Origin: Petaurus breviceps papuanus
Taxonomy: Eukaryota; Chordata; Mammalia; Diprotodontia; Petauridae
Assembly: GCA_028583685.1 (NCBI GenBank)
Contig: JAMXIF010001253.1
Span: 28,964,158 to 29,028,157 of the forward strand
Direction of reading: 5' to 3'
Length of the DNA stretch: 64,000 nucleotides
Below, one piece after another: positions 22,275 to 32,097 of this stretch. Both the position numbers and the translations under genes were made by a program. The notes beneath the pieces are model-generated. The model did no database searches. It was not told the origin of the DNA and saw nothing but the letters and a program-made list of their open reading frames with translations. Each line of letters opens with the position of its first letter. Position 1 is the stretch's first letter.

Positions 22275-22860
22275 CCACCTTTACGTTCCCCTTCCATACT
22301 ATCCCTTCTCCTATCTCCCTGCGTTTTCTCAGGCTATTTTCAAAGTCCAAAATGCTTTCCCTCCTCACCTCTGCCTGCTTGCAATCCCTAGTTCAGAGGG
22401 AACTCGAGGCTTAGCTCAAATACCATTTCCTATATAAGGTCCTTCTAGATTCCCCAGGAATTAGTATTTCCTGAATCCCCATCATCACCAAATTTGGTGT
22501 AATATAATCTAGATTCTGTATTTTGTATTTATCTGCTATGGAGAAACATAAACATATTGTGTTTCTCCATAAAATGTAAATTCTTTGGGAGCAGGTAACA
22601 TTTCAACTTTATTTATGCATTCTCCACTACCTAATAAAATGTCTAGGCTAGGAGGGGGGAAGGCCCTCTAGGTCCTCAAGCACAGGCCCTTTGACTGAAT
22701 CCAAACTTCACAGACAAATACAAGTTTGAATTCAGTCAAAGGGATGCATTTGAGGACCTAGAGAGCCACATGTGACCTCAGGGCTGCAGCTTTTCTATCC
22801 CTGGTCTAGGCCCATAGTTGGCCTTTAAAGGGTTGTTGAATTAAATTGTTCTGAACTGCA
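22275..22860 (+). mobile_element. L2 LINE 3' end, split by a MITE
   Basis: ATGCTTTCCCTCCTCACCTC, TGCAATCCCTAG, GGCTTAGCTCAAATACCATT, GTAAATTCTTTGGGAGCAGG and CTAATAAAATGTCTAGGC are the ordered L2 3' UTR. It resumes after the insertion at 22804 with CATAGTTGGCC and TTGTTGAATT. Interrupted at 22649-22803. Confidence 0.85.
22649..22803. mobile_element. Palindromic hAT-type MITE, copy 2, with perfect TSD
   Basis: 155 bp, bounded by exact 8-bp duplications GTCTAGGC (22641-22648 and 22804-22811), the TSD length of hAT elements. Internal inverted pairs: CTCTAGGTCCTCAAGC with TTTGAGGACCTAGAGA, and GACTGAATCCAAACTT with AAGTTTGAATTCAGTC. The left terminus has lost several bases. Confidence 0.9.
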
Positions 22861-23889
22861 CTGAATTGAACTGCATAGAATAGATGACTCCAGAATAAGA
22901 ACTCCCAGTGCTTTGAGTGTCTTGATGGTCCGTTCCATGGTTTTCTCATCTACAAAATGAAGATGCTGATACAGAAAATGTTTCACACTAAGAAAATGGA
23001 CTGACGGGTTTCTTTGCAAGATACTCTGAAAAAGGCACATGTACTGTTCTGTGTACGTGCAGAGGAAGCCCCCTTTTGTCATTTTCTCTGCTCTGGTGAG
23101 TAAAGGACCCTACCACATTTTTCTTGGCTTTTTGCAGACTGTTGATCCAAGGATCTGTTTTTACATTTGAATGTAGCAGTCAACCTTAGCATAATAGATT
23201 GCAGACCTTTGTGAACAATCACTGTGAAGGCTTCAGCAGTGAACTGTGGGCCGGCTACAGAGAACTGCACTGTCAGCAGGATAGAAACTGGGCATGTTTC
23301 CATGTTTTCCTTATTTTTAAAGGAGTCGTTGACCTTACACAGGCCTGTATCAGAATGGGATGAACAAAAACTCAACCAAACACGACGGAATTGGGAGAGA
23401 ACCTTTTCATGGGGCAGAAAGGCCTTCATTTGGTCTATTCACTAGCTCAGAAATGCTGAGTGTGACTTAGGGACCCATCGCACTCTCTGCTTTCTTATGT
23501 TCAGGGAAGTAGGAGCAGGGCACAACATAGTAGGAGCTGGGTGAAAGGGAGAGCAGCTGCTTTGGAACAGCCCTGAATGATAAGAAAAGGGAAGGGACTG
23601 GGGGGAGGCATAGAATGACAACCTCTCCCCTCCAATTTCTCTCTCTTCCTTTCCTGTCCCTTACTCCCAATACTCTATGATTGTCACCAAAGCTAAAAGC
23701 CACAAACCAGGTGGGAAATTATGTCCTGCGTCCCAGGGAGTCAAACACCCATTCTATGCTTTGAGAATCTGTTAGAGCTTTCCCCACTTCAATGCTGGTA
23801 GGATGCCTCCCTGGAGATGGGAGCCCCAAAGTGTTCACCTTATGATCAAAGTAATGAGAATCCCTTTACTGTTTGTACTGAGCTAACTG
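22861..23889. other. Unclassified low-copy sequence
   Basis: No repeat recognised. Minus-strand frames of 85 and 116 codons overlap at 22825-23429, but I recognise no domain and see no codon pattern or splice context that argues for a gene. Confidence 0.35.
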
Positions 23890-24062
23890 CAAATCTCTTT
23901 AGCATTCATTGATTCCTTTGATTCTCACTGCTGCTCTGGGATGTCAGCAGAGATTACTGTCCCCATTTTACAGATAAGGAAAATGAAGCTCAGAGGCATA
24001 GTGTGACTGGCCCAAGGTCATGCAGTTGATTAAACTCCAGTGATCTTTCCACTAGACCATAA
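23890..24062 (-). mobile_element. MIR SINE
   Basis: GATTCTCACTGCTGCTCTGG, CCCCATTTTACAGATAAGG, CCCAAGGTCATGCAG and GATCTTTCCACTAGACCAT in inverse MIR order. Confidence 0.75.
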
Positions 24063-24224
24063 AATCCTCAGAGGAAAGAATGGAGGCTTTCTACTACCCT
24101 TGTTTTCGCTCTCATAGTCCCATTTTCTTTAGTCCCTCATGGTTCAAGCCCCAATGGAATCTCTGTCCCTAACATAGATTTCACAAAAGTATATGAAGCT
24201 CACTTGTGCAGAAGTGTAAGCTAT

Positions 24225-24345
24225 GCTGGTGTAGAGTGGTGTATGAAGACCTGAGTTTGAATCTCAGCTTTGCAGCCCACCACCTGAGGACTGAGCAATG
24301 TTGAGGTAACATGAAAATGTTACCTCTCCAAAATGAATGAGTATT
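24225..24345 (+). mobile_element. MIR/THER SINE fragment
   Basis: GTAGAGTGGTGTATGAAGAC, then GAGTTTGAATCTCAGC (B box region) and ATGTTACCTCTCCAAAATG. Core decayed. Confidence 0.45.
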
Positions 24346-24354
24346 TTAAACAAG

Positions 24355-24740
24355 TTCTCCAATTTAAAGCTGGAAGATGAGATATCTATGCCAGCCCTCT
24401 TACGTTGTTGTTGTTTGGTTGTGTCTGATTCTTCATGACCCCATTTGGGGTTTTCTTGGAAAAGATATTGGAGTAGTTTGCCATTTCTTTCTCCAGCTCA
24501 TTTTACAAATGAGTAAACTAAGGCAAAGAGGGTTAAGTGACTTGCCCAGGATCACACAGCTATTAAGTGTCTCGGGTTAGATTTGAACACAGAAGATGAG
24601 GGCACTCTATCTACTGCACACCTAGCATTTTACAAATGAGAAAAAAAAAGATAGGTAAGTGACTTCCCCAAGTGCACATAGGAATTGTGACAAAATCAGT
24701 ATTTAAATCTCTTTCCTCTTACTCTATTTCCATTGTCATA
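24355..24740 (-). mobile_element. MIR-type SINE interrupted by Mar-1
   Basis: AGCTGGAAGATGAGATATCT lies left of the Mar-1 insertion, and TTTTACAAATGAGAAA, GTAAGTGACTTCCCCAAG and TTTAAATCTCTTTCC lie right of it at 24628-24740. Together they read as one inverse SINE. Confidence 0.55.
24403..24627 (-). mobile_element. Mar-1 SINE (BovB/RTE-tailed)
   Basis: Inverse tail TTGGTTGTGTCTGATTCTTC, ATGACCCCATTTGGGGTTTT, GGAGTAGTTTGCCATTTC, then CAAAGAGGGTTAAGTGAC and CTACTGCACACCTAGC. The tail resembles the 3' end of BovB/RTE LINEs; the tRNA-like promoter is at the right. Nearly full length. Confidence 0.85.
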
Positions 24741-24764
24741 GGGAATTGACCCTTTCTCCAAAGT

Positions 24765-24971
24765 GGGGGCTCTTAACTTCTTTTGTAATAGACCTTTTTG
24801 GCAAGTCTGGTGAAAACTTATGGATTCCTTCTTAGAATAATTTGTTTAAATGGCTTAAAATTAAAATTTTATATAAAATTACAAAAGAGACATAAATAAA
24901 ATAACAGGATTACAAAGGAAATCAATAGTGTTTTTAAAAGCTGGGTCGGGGATCCCATGTTAAGAACCCCT
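24765..24971. mobile_element. Non-autonomous DNA element with GGGGxTCTTAAC termini
   Basis: Left end GGGGGCTCTTAACTTCTTTT is mirrored by right end ATGTTAAGAACCCCT. The interior (GCAAGTCTGGTGAA, CTTAGAATAATTTGTTTAAA) matches 40244-40400. No exact TSD survives. Superfamily uncertain, plausibly hAT. Confidence 0.65.
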
Positions 24972-25927
24972 ACAAAAGAAATGAATTTTCAAGGATAGGA
25001 TTTCAGATTTAAGTAAGAAAGTAGGAATCATGTTTGGGGAGAATAAGGGTAGCTTCTTGGTACCCGTGAATTTACATCAGGTAGATGTCCAGCCTGCCCT
25101 GTGTAGGGATAAGGCTGGCACAGTTGTGAGCATGCCTCATAACCAAGAATCGAAAGAGGATCTCTGAGCCATCTGGAAGGTGTAAAAGGCAAAAAGCTGG
25201 TGGCCCCACAGCCATGCTTTGCCTTTATTTCCTGATCTCACGGTTTCCTGCCTCAGCTATCAGTAATCCCCCCTCAGGCACAGGCTTGTTTCCCACTAAG
25301 CTCTAGGGGAGCCAAAGCAGGGTTTTGTGTGCCTGCCTGTGTTTTTATAGTCTAAAGAGAAACAGCACAGAGAGGGAAGAGTCCGGGAGGAGATAAAGAG
25401 GTCAGAGCAAAGATCCAAAGCAAACTCGAGAGGGAGCCTGCTTTGGTAGGCCTCCGGAGCAGCCATTGTTTGGGGGCTTGTGGTGGTGGCAAGTTTTTTT
25501 TTTTTCAGTCTATAATCACTGTACTGTACTAGCTGATGAAAGATGGTCTGTAATTTGAAGGGTCTGCACTTGGAAGGAAAGCATGCGAGCTCTAACCTAG
25601 CAGGGGTCTGATGAGCCCCTGGGGAGGGTCTCTGCCAAATCTGACCACAGGCAACTTTCTCTTGATTTGGGACAATAGTGATTTGTCAGAAACTTTACAA
25701 TCCTTCATCCTTTGAATTCAGTCCCCTAGGAAAGAGATTGGGAGGTGTTTTTTTTTTTTTAAATAGGACCAAGAATCAGGTTACTAGATTGCAAACTTTG
25801 CAATCTTCCTTTAAAAAAAGTTTTATTTTTGTTGATTTACCTTATTTTTACATCACCTTATTTCTGAATATATCCCTCCCTGATCCTTGGCTTAGTGAGC
25901 CATCATAAATTTAAAAAGAAAAGGGAG
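24972..25927. other. Unclassified low-copy sequence
   Basis: Somewhat GC-richer than its surroundings at 25080-25660, with no recognised repeat and no supported exon. Poly-T runs near 25494 and 25749. Confidence 0.35.
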
Positions 25928-26085
25928 GGGCTGGTAGGTGGTGCAGTGAATAGAGCACTGGCCCTGGAGTCAGGAGGACCTGAGTTCAAATGTGACCTCA
26001 CTTAACACTTACTAGCCGTGTGACCTTGGGCAAGTCACTTAACCCCAATTGCCCTGCCTTCTCCCTTCAAAAAGCATTTTAAAAG
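25928..26085 (+). mobile_element. tRNA-derived A-tailed SINE
   Basis: Head GGCTGGTAGGTGGTGCAGTG, CTGGAGTCAGGAGGACCTGA, B box GAGTTCAAATGTGACC, GTGTGACCTTGGGCAAGTCA, TAACCCCAATTGCCC and the tail TTCAAAAAGCATTTTAAAAG. Flanks AAAAGGGAGGG and AAAAGGGGGGG may be a target duplication. Confidence 0.88.
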
Positions 26086-26269
26086 GGGGGGGGGGAAGGG
26101 AAGAGAAGGAGGGGAGTCAGCTTAAGCAAAGAGATTAAGTGTCTCAGGCAGTGTATGATGTATTCTATACTGATAGCTCTCCCACTTCTGAAAAGAGGGG
26201 AAGGGGGTTTACAGCCTCATTTCAAGGGTGTCACATACAAAACAATCAACTTTCCATTCTCTGCATTAA

Positions 26270-26445
26270 TTGAGAGAAATTGGATAATGTGGCAATGCTT
26301 ACCTTTTCTAAGCCACAGTTTCCTCTTCTGTAAAATGGGGCAATAACTTTTGCCCTTTTATTCCCTCACAGAGTTGTCATAAATTATCATGAAATAATGG
26401 ATATAAAAACCAAATCGTTGCAATTATAAGGTATTACTTGTCTTT
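26270..26445 (+). mobile_element. MIR 3' half
   Basis: CCACAGTTTCCTCTTCTGTA, AAATGGGGCAATAAC, CACAGAGTTGTCATAAATTA and ATAAGGTATTACT follow the sense MIR core and tail. Confidence 0.6.
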
Positions 26446-26571
26446 ATATCTGCAGGCCTAGCATAGTGTCTTTGTTTATCATGATTCTTATTTGCCTTTG
26501 GAATGCTTTATAGATTTTTTTTCCCCACTAAAGTCCTACTATATTGCCTCTTTGCCCCAGAGTGAGAAAAA

Positions 26572-26772
26572 GGGCAGCATGGTATGGTAGAAAGTAGTCT
26601 AGCTCTCCAGTCAGAGGACATAGGTTTAAATCAGCTGCTCCCTGAGACTTTCTGACTGTGTGACCTTGTGACTAGGCCTCCCTAGCCTCAGGTTCCTTAC
26701 CTCTAACCTGAAGGAATTAGAGTAGATGGCCTTTGGGGGCCCCTCTACCTCTTGATCAATGAGCCTATGAAG
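26572..26772 (+). mobile_element. THER-type SINE
   Basis: GGCAGCATGGTATGGTAGAA, TAGGTTTAAATCAGCTG, TGACTGTGTGACCTTGTGAC, AGGTTCCTTACCTCTAAC and the tail AGTAGATGGCCTTTGGGGG, CAATGAGCCTATGA. Confidence 0.7.
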
Positions 26773-26926
26773 CTTAAGTCCTTCAGGGTGATGCTAGAAA
26801 CATACAAGTTCTGACAGAGTATACCAAGCTGGAAAGGCTTCAAGGAAGAACCCAGAAACACACGAATATGCTTATCAGAATGTGAGCCTAGTTAAGTTCA
26901 GAGAATTTCATCACCAAAAAGTCGGT

Positions 26927-27004
26927 CAATGGATCAACTCTTATTAAGTACCTACTGTGTGCTAGCTCCTGGGAATAAAAATACAAAAGTCATCCACCAA
27001 GTCA
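26927..27004 (-). mobile_element. L2/MIR3 terminal fragment
   Basis: TTATTAAGTACCTACTGTGT, GCTAGCTCCTGGGAATAAAA, ATACAAAAGTCATCC is the inverse L2 terminus. Confidence 0.65.
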
Positions 27005-27186
27005 GGTGAGGTCTTTCTTTTGGGCATAATAACTCATGGACACAATTGTGAAGATGCCTTGGAGTTATGCTTTGAGTGGGTGAAAACAACCCTATTGCTA
27101 AAATCAAGGATCTCTGAAAGTACTTTAAAAAAAAAGTAAAACAAATTGATTTATATTCCTGATTTGGGGGCTATCGAGCCTCATAA

Positions 27187-27432
27187 CCATTTGTTGTCGT
27201 TCAGTCATGTCTGACTCTTTGTGACCCCATTTGGGGTTTTCTTGGCAAAGATCCTGGAATCGTTTGCCATTTCCTTCTCCAGTTCATTTTACAGATGAGG
27301 AAATGAGACTAACTGGGTTAAGTGACTCACCCAGGGTCACCCAGCTAGTAAATGTCTAAGGTCAGATTTGAATTCAGGTCTTCCTGACTCCAGGCCTTGA
27401 ACTCTATCCACTGTGCCACCTAGCTGCCCTAC
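27187..27432 (-). mobile_element. Mar-1 SINE, full length
   Basis: TTGTTGTCGTTCAGTCATGT, GACCCCATTTGGGGTTTTC, GTTTGCCATTTCCTTCTCC, AGTGACTCACCCAGGGTCAC, CACTGTGCCACCTAGCTGCC. All blocks present in inverse orientation. Confidence 0.92.
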
Positions 27433-27734
27433 ATTATTTGAAAATTTATAATTTTAAGTTATCCTGTACTGAAGTTTACTTTTTCACTTCATATAAAGAA
27501 AGTGTTTGCTAAGTAAATAAATAGTGTTTAAAAATGTTTATAATGGAAGTTTAACCTACATACATTTTAGAAACACCAACTTAACTTGTCAGGTTAATGA
27601 CATAACATTTATCTGTTAAGTAAAGCAGTTCCTAAAAGGACATTCTTAACACGTATTACATTTATTCCACTTACTATCTGTATTTGAAAGTCATGATAAT
27701 AACAAATATGTATCTCATATTTTTTCTGGGTATT

Positions 27735-28143
27735 AAGATTTGCAAAATACCTTGCATGCACTACAATTCATTTGAACCTCATAACCATCCTGTGAGATAG
27801 GTGCTATTTTTATCTTACAGAGGAGAAAACTGAGATGGTAAATGACTAGGTGATGCAGTGAATAGAGAACCAGCCCTGGAGTCAGGAGGACCTGAGTTCA
27901 AATCTGGCCTCAGACACTTAACACAAAAACTAGCCATGTGACCTTGGGCAAGTCACTTAACCCCAATTGCCCTACCTTCTCCCCTCCAAAAAGCAAAAAA
28001 AAAAAAAAACAACCAAAAAACAAACACCAAAACTGAGATGATAAATGATATTTACCCAGAGTGATGCAGCAGTAAGGGTCTGAGGTGGGATTTAAACTGA
28101 GGTTCTCAATACCAAGTCCAGCCCTCTGCCCACTATGTCACCC
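27735..28143 (-). mobile_element. MIR3-like SINE split by a younger SINE
   Basis: Left part 27735-27844 (TTTGAACCTCATAACCATCC, GAGGAGAAAACTGAGATGG) and right part 28048-28143 (TATTTACCCAGAGTGATGCA, GTGGGATTTAAACTGAGG, CCCACTATGTCACCCTG) rejoin into one inverse SINE around the insertion at 27845-28029. Confidence 0.8.
27825..28049 (+). mobile_element. tRNA-derived A-tailed SINE with 20-bp TSD
   Basis: Body about 27845-28029: GTGATGCAGTGAATAGAGAA, GAGTTCAAATCTGGCC, CACTTAACACAAAAACTAGC, CATGTGACCTTGGGCAAGTC and a long A tail. Flanks 27825-27844 and 28030-28049 both read AAAACTGAGATGnTAAATGA, differing only at n (G or A). The target is a MIR3-like SINE. Confidence 0.9.
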
Positions 28144-28151
28144 TGCTTAAT

Positions 28152-28340
28152 AAAACTGCATTCCAGGGGAGGCCAGGTGGTGCAGTGAGTAAGAGTACCA
28201 GCCCCAGAGTCAGGATGACCTGGGATCAAATCCGGGCTCAGATACTTAGCACCACACCCAGAAATATACTGGCCATGTAACCTTGAGCAAGTTATTTAAC
28301 CCCAATTGCTTTAAAAACAAACAAACAAAAACTGCATTCC
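28152..28340 (+). mobile_element. tRNA-derived SINE (GTAAGAGC family) with 13-bp TSD
   Basis: Body 28165-28327, beginning AGGGGAGGCCAGGTGGTGCA, then GTGAGTAAGAGTACCAGCCC, GATCAAATCCGGGCTC (B box), CCATGTAACCTTGAGCAAGT and an (AAAC)n tail. Exact flanks AAAACTGCATTCC at 28152-28164 and 28328-28340. Distinct from the other A-tailed SINEs by its head and the CACCACACCCAGAAATA segment. Confidence 0.92.
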
Positions 28341-28423
28341 TTTGAAAGAGATAGAGTCTAGACTGATTTCACTGGCATAAGGAACTCTTTCTACCAATGC
28401 AGATTGGTATCGTCTCTGCAATT

Positions 28424-28676
28424 TAAAGGGTCAGTTAGATGGTTTAGTGGGTACAGTGCCAAACCTGGAGTCAGGAAGTCCTGAGTTCAAATCCAGCCTC
28501 AAACACTTCCTAACTTTGTGGCCCTGGGCAAGTCACTTAACCCTGTTTGCCTCAGTTCCTTCACCTGTAAAATGAACTGAAGAAGGGAATGGAAAACCAT
28601 TTCAGTATCTTTGTCAAGAAAATCCAAAATAGAGTCCCAAAGAGTTGAACATGATTGAAATGACTGAACAGCAACT
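28424..28676 (+). mobile_element. Mar-1 SINE, full length
   Basis: Sense orientation: GGTCAGTTAGATGGTTTAGT, GAGTTCAAATCCAGCC, CCTGGGCAAGTCACTTAACC, CTGTTTGCCTCAG, then the RTE-like tail GGAATGGAAAACCATTTCAG and GACTGAACAGCAA. Confidence 0.9.
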
Positions 28677-28770
28677 TACAGTCTTACGGAACTGTCTAGA
28701 CCACAGAGATTATGACTTGCCAAGGGTCACACAGCAAAGTCAGTTCTCTATGAACTATGCTCTTTCTTGA
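28677..28770 (-). mobile_element. MIR fragment
   Basis: ATTATGACTTGCCAAGGGTC, ACACAGCAAAGTCAG, then ACTATGCTCTTTC. Short inverse tRNA-like part. Confidence 0.45.
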
Positions 28771-28862
28771 TTCTTGTAAAATATGATGCAGTTCAGATTC
28801 TACATCAGACTGACCTCCCAGTTTAGTTCCATTCAGTGCAGTTGAGGGGCATTAGCATTACC

Positions 28863-29085
28863 CAGACAGCATAGGGTAGTGAAAAGAGCCCTGATCTGGG
28901 GACCCCAAGGCTTGGCCTCTAATTCTGGGCTCTGTCTCTGCCAACAGTTGCATATGTGACTTTGGGCAAGCCATATAAACTCCCTCCACCTCATTTTTCT
29001 CTTCTGCAAATGAGGAAATATTAGCCTCTATCCTCTCTACCTTCTATTGTACCTCTAAAGTTCTGTGGTTCCTCTATGATCCCAT
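28863..29085 (+). mobile_element. THER-type SINE
   Basis: ACAGCATAGGGTAGTGAAAA, GGCTCTGTCTCTGCC, TATGTGACTTTGGGCAAGCC, TCTTCTGCAAATGAGGAAAT and the tail ACCTCTAAAGTTCTGTGG. Confidence 0.65.
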
Positions 29086-30029
29086 AGTAACAAAGTAAGC
29101 AAAGGTCACATTGTGGATTCAGCTCGAAAAATCTATGATGGTGTGACCCCCCAAGATGAGACAACTCAGTTTCAGATTCATGCTTAGCAACAAAGAGATA
29201 GAGTAATCTTAGCATCTTGGTCCCTGACTTGATTAGGAGCAGGAGTGACCTGTAAAAGCCTCTGATCCCCTTCTGACCAAGATCAATCCTGAGAGCTCAG
29301 GGCAGCATGGACGCAGAAGGGGAAACAAGACAGATCAGCAACTCTGCCTGAAGATCAGAGTTCAACATACAGCTCGAGACTGCCCCTCTTGCTGACTTGC
29401 AGATTGCCAATATCCTGGACCCTGCTTGTTCTTCCTGCTCTTGCTGACCTCATTGACCTGAATTCCTTCTATGCCTAGTCCTGGAGTTTGTGCCAAATAC
29501 TTCCCACTTAGCTCCACAGAAACTCCTGGCCTTTCTTGGCGTGGCCTGCCTCCCTGCTTCCTAAGCCTCAGTTGGACAAGGGATTTAAAATGTCCCGTGG
29601 CTGGTTCACAAAATCTATAATCCATAACCAGTGTGAATCACACAGGCAAAACAAGCCCTGTATCCTTTTGCTTTCATCAGTCTTGACAAAAAAAACGAGA
29701 GCTGAGATAGATCCTTTCAATCAGCCTTTGTGTTAGGCAGCATGAGAATCGAATCAAAATGGCAGCCCTTTGTGCTTTTGTTCAGTGGAGATGACCTGTT
29801 TTAGGACTGACAAGACTTCTCTGAATGATCATGATAGATGAGATAGTCAGGGTAGCCACGGGTGCAGATGAAGTCTACAAATGGTCACTGCTTGTGGCTT
29901 TTCAAACCTGTGCAGAGATTTAGTGTGAGAACTCCAGCCTCAGATTAAAGCATTTTTAATGTCCCCTGTTGAGGGGGCTAAGTGCTAATTCAGCTCAATG
30001 GAAGTATTTATTGAGTGACTATTATTGAA
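29086..30029. other. Unclassified low-copy sequence
   Basis: No repeat recognised. Frames of 66-87 codons exist on both strands but show no domain, and their overlap argues against coding. Confidence 0.35.
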
Positions 30030-30222
30030 AGCTAGTGGTCCAGGAAAGGGTACTGGATGTAGAGTCAGTAGGTGCTGTGTTCAGATCTCAAGTCTAGCTT
30101 TTAGTATCTCTATGACCTTGGATCAGTCTTTGGGGCTTTAGGATCTTCATTTATAAAATGAGGAAGTTGAACAGAATGATCTCAATGGTTCTTTACAATT
30201 TTAAATCCTGGATCCTGTTGCA
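30030..30222 (+). mobile_element. THER-type SINE
   Basis: GGGTACTGGATGTAGAGTCA, TGTTCAGATCTCAAG, TATGACCTTGGATCAGTC, ATAAAATGAGGAAGTTGAAC and CAGAATGATCTCAATGGTTC. Confidence 0.65.
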
Positions 30223-30225
30223 CGA

Positions 30226-30790
30226 AATCACAAAATCTTAGACATGTCAGGTTTCTTAGAGGTTACATTGTCCAGTATCCCTCTTTTTACATGATTTCTT
30301 TATAGAATTGCCAACAAGTGTTCATCCAGGTTCAGGTTGAAAATCAGGCCCTCACTACTTACTAAAGCAGCCCATTGTATTTTTGGACCACTTTAATTGG
30401 AAACTCATATTCTGAGTTGAAATCTTCCTGTTACTTCTCAGAATTGGTCTTAGTTTTATCTCTGGATCCAAGATAGATAAGTCTAGTTCCTTCAATTCCA
30501 CATGAGAACCTTTTAAGGTTTAACACTCAAAGGCAGTGATCCTATCCTCCCTAATTCTTCTTTTCTCCAGACTAAAGACCTTAGGGCCTTGAAGGCATCC
30601 CCAGATATCATGGGTATGAGTTCTCCAAATGTCTTGGTTGCATTCCTTTCAATATGCTCCTATTTGTCATATATCTCTTATAAAATATGGTGCCTCTAAC
30701 TGAACTCCAAATGTTATATCTGCCTAGTATTGTCCCCAAAAATAAAGTCTTGAATATCTTGAACCCAACTAGCCAAAATTCTTAATTAGC
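30226..30790 (-). mobile_element. L3/CR1 LINE, 3' part
   Basis: Inverse L3 order: AAATCTTAGACATGTCAGG, TTGCCAACAAGTGTTCATCC, CACTTTAATTGGAAA, TTCTTTTCTCCAGACTAAAG, GTTGCATTCCTTTCAATATG and CTAACTGAACTCCAAATG. The last is the inverse of the L3 phrase CTGGAGTATTGTGTTCAGTT. About 0.56 kb, old. Confidence 0.75.
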
Positions 30791-30842
30791 CAGAATGAAG
30801 AAATAACAAAAACAAGACATCTTATGGCCTAGGTTAAGCATT

Positions 30843-31051
30843 TGTTTTTGTTCATTTTTTCAATTATATTAGACTCTTTATGACCCCATTTAGGGTTTTC
30901 TTCGCAAAGATACTGGAGCGGTTTGCCATTTTAAATGACTTGTCCAGAGTCACATAGCTACTTAGTGTCTGAGGCCAGACTTGAACTAAAGAAGATGAGT
31001 TTTCTTTACCCCAGGCCTGGTACTACATCCACTGTACCAACTAACTGCCAT
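30843..31051 (-). mobile_element. Mar-1 SINE with internal deletion
   Basis: TATGACCCCATTTAGGGTTT, GGAGCGGTTTGCCATTTTA passes directly to ATGACTTGTCCAGAGTCAC, so the middle GATGAGGAAACTGAGGC segment is missing. Confidence 0.8.
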
Positions 31052-31275
31052 ATTCGTGGCACGTAGTAGATGCTTAATAAATGGTTCCATGAGAAATAGC
31101 ATTGGATTTAGAGTTAGGGGACCTTGGTTGAAATTCTGCTTTAGATACTACCTGTGTGATCCTGCTCAAGTCACATGACCTGGGCCCCAATTATTTATCA
31201 GTTAAAGGTGAAGGTTAGACTTACATGGGCTTTGGGATGTATCACATTTCCAAATGTATACTCCTATGATTGATT
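31052..31275 (+). mobile_element. MIR tail followed by THER-type SINE
   Basis: CACGTAGTAGATGCTTAATA (SINE/L2 tail) is followed by ATAGCATTGGATTTAGAG, GGTTGAAATTCTGC, CTGTGTGATCCTGCTCAAG and TATACTCCTATGATT. Confidence 0.55.
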
Positions 31276-31649
31276 CCAAAAAAGGTATAATGATTGTGTG
31301 TATGTAAGATGGAAAATGAAGTCTTACCCATTCTGCTTTATGAATAGTGGTGGAAAGGAAGAGATATTTTCGAATTGCTTAAATCCAAAAGCATAGATTC
31401 TTTTTTAGCACCATCTTTTGCTGTTGACCAAGGGTCCTAGAACAGTGTTTCCCAACCCAAACTATAGTGTCGACTGGTCATATATCTAAATTCTCCACTT
31501 CAGACCATTCTACCTCTTCAGCCTCAGTACCTAAGATGCTCAGGGCACAAGGTAGGGAATGGGAGGGAGACCAGGATGAAGAGAGATCAAATGTAAGATG
31601 AAATATAAGAGTTCTTTGGGAACCTCAATGTACCATAGAAATTCCAGCC

Positions 31650-32090
31650 AGGTATTGTATCAGATAGGGCCCTGGACTGGAAGTCAGGAAGACCTGAATT
31701 CAAATACAGCTTCAGACATTTCTTAGCTAGATGAATCTAGGCAAGTTACAAGCTCTTTTAATATGTTTCCTCATCTTTTATAAAGGAGAATAAGGGGGCA
31801 GCTAGGTGGCACAGTGAATAGAGCACCGGCTCTGGAGTCAGGAGGACCTGAGTTCAAATCCAGCCTCAGACACTTAACACAAAACTAGCCGTGTGACCTT
31901 GGGCAAGTCACTTTAACCCCAATTGCCCTACCTTCACCCCTCCAAAAAAAATAAAAACAAAAAGGAGAAAAAGAATATCTTCTACCTCACAGGGTTGTTG
32001 TGAGGATCAAATAACATAATATATGCCATCCTTAAAAATATTATGTAAATGTTAGTTATTATTATGCCAACTATTATTATTACTAAGGAG
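31650..32090 (+). mobile_element. THER/MIR SINE split by a younger SINE
   Basis: Head to core at 31650-31793 (GGACTGGAAGTCAGGAAGAC, GAATTCAAATACAGC, TTTCCTCATCTTTTATAAAG) and tail at 31970-32090 (CTACCTCACAGGGTTGTTGT, GAGGATCAAATAACATAAT, TGTTAGTTATTATTAT). Confidence 0.8.
31782..31969 (+). mobile_element. tRNA-derived A-tailed SINE with 9-bp TSD
   Basis: Body 31794-31960, the best-preserved copy in the window: GGGGGCAGCTAGGTGGCACA, GAGTTCAAATCCAGCC (B box), TGTGACCTTGGGCAAGTCAC, TAACCCCAATTGCCC, A-rich tail. Exact flanks AAAGGAGAA at 31782-31790 and 31961-31969. Confidence 0.93.
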
Positions 32091-32097
32091 GACGAGT

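Noticed and set aside
22825-23429. Adjacent minus-strand frames of 85 and 116 codons as a two-exon gene
   Set aside because: No recognisable domain, no convincing splice sites at the right phase, and the first frame lies partly in the L2 tail.
29362-29736. Overlapping frames (87 codons minus, 66 codons plus) as a short gene
   Set aside because: Antisense overlap, no domain, and start contexts not supported by anything else in the sequence.
31794-31960. tRNA gene or pol III transcript gene at well-kept SINE heads
   Set aside because: B-box-like GAGTTCAAATCC is present, but the cloverleaf is not intact and the unit has a SINE body, A tail and target duplications. It is a retroposon.
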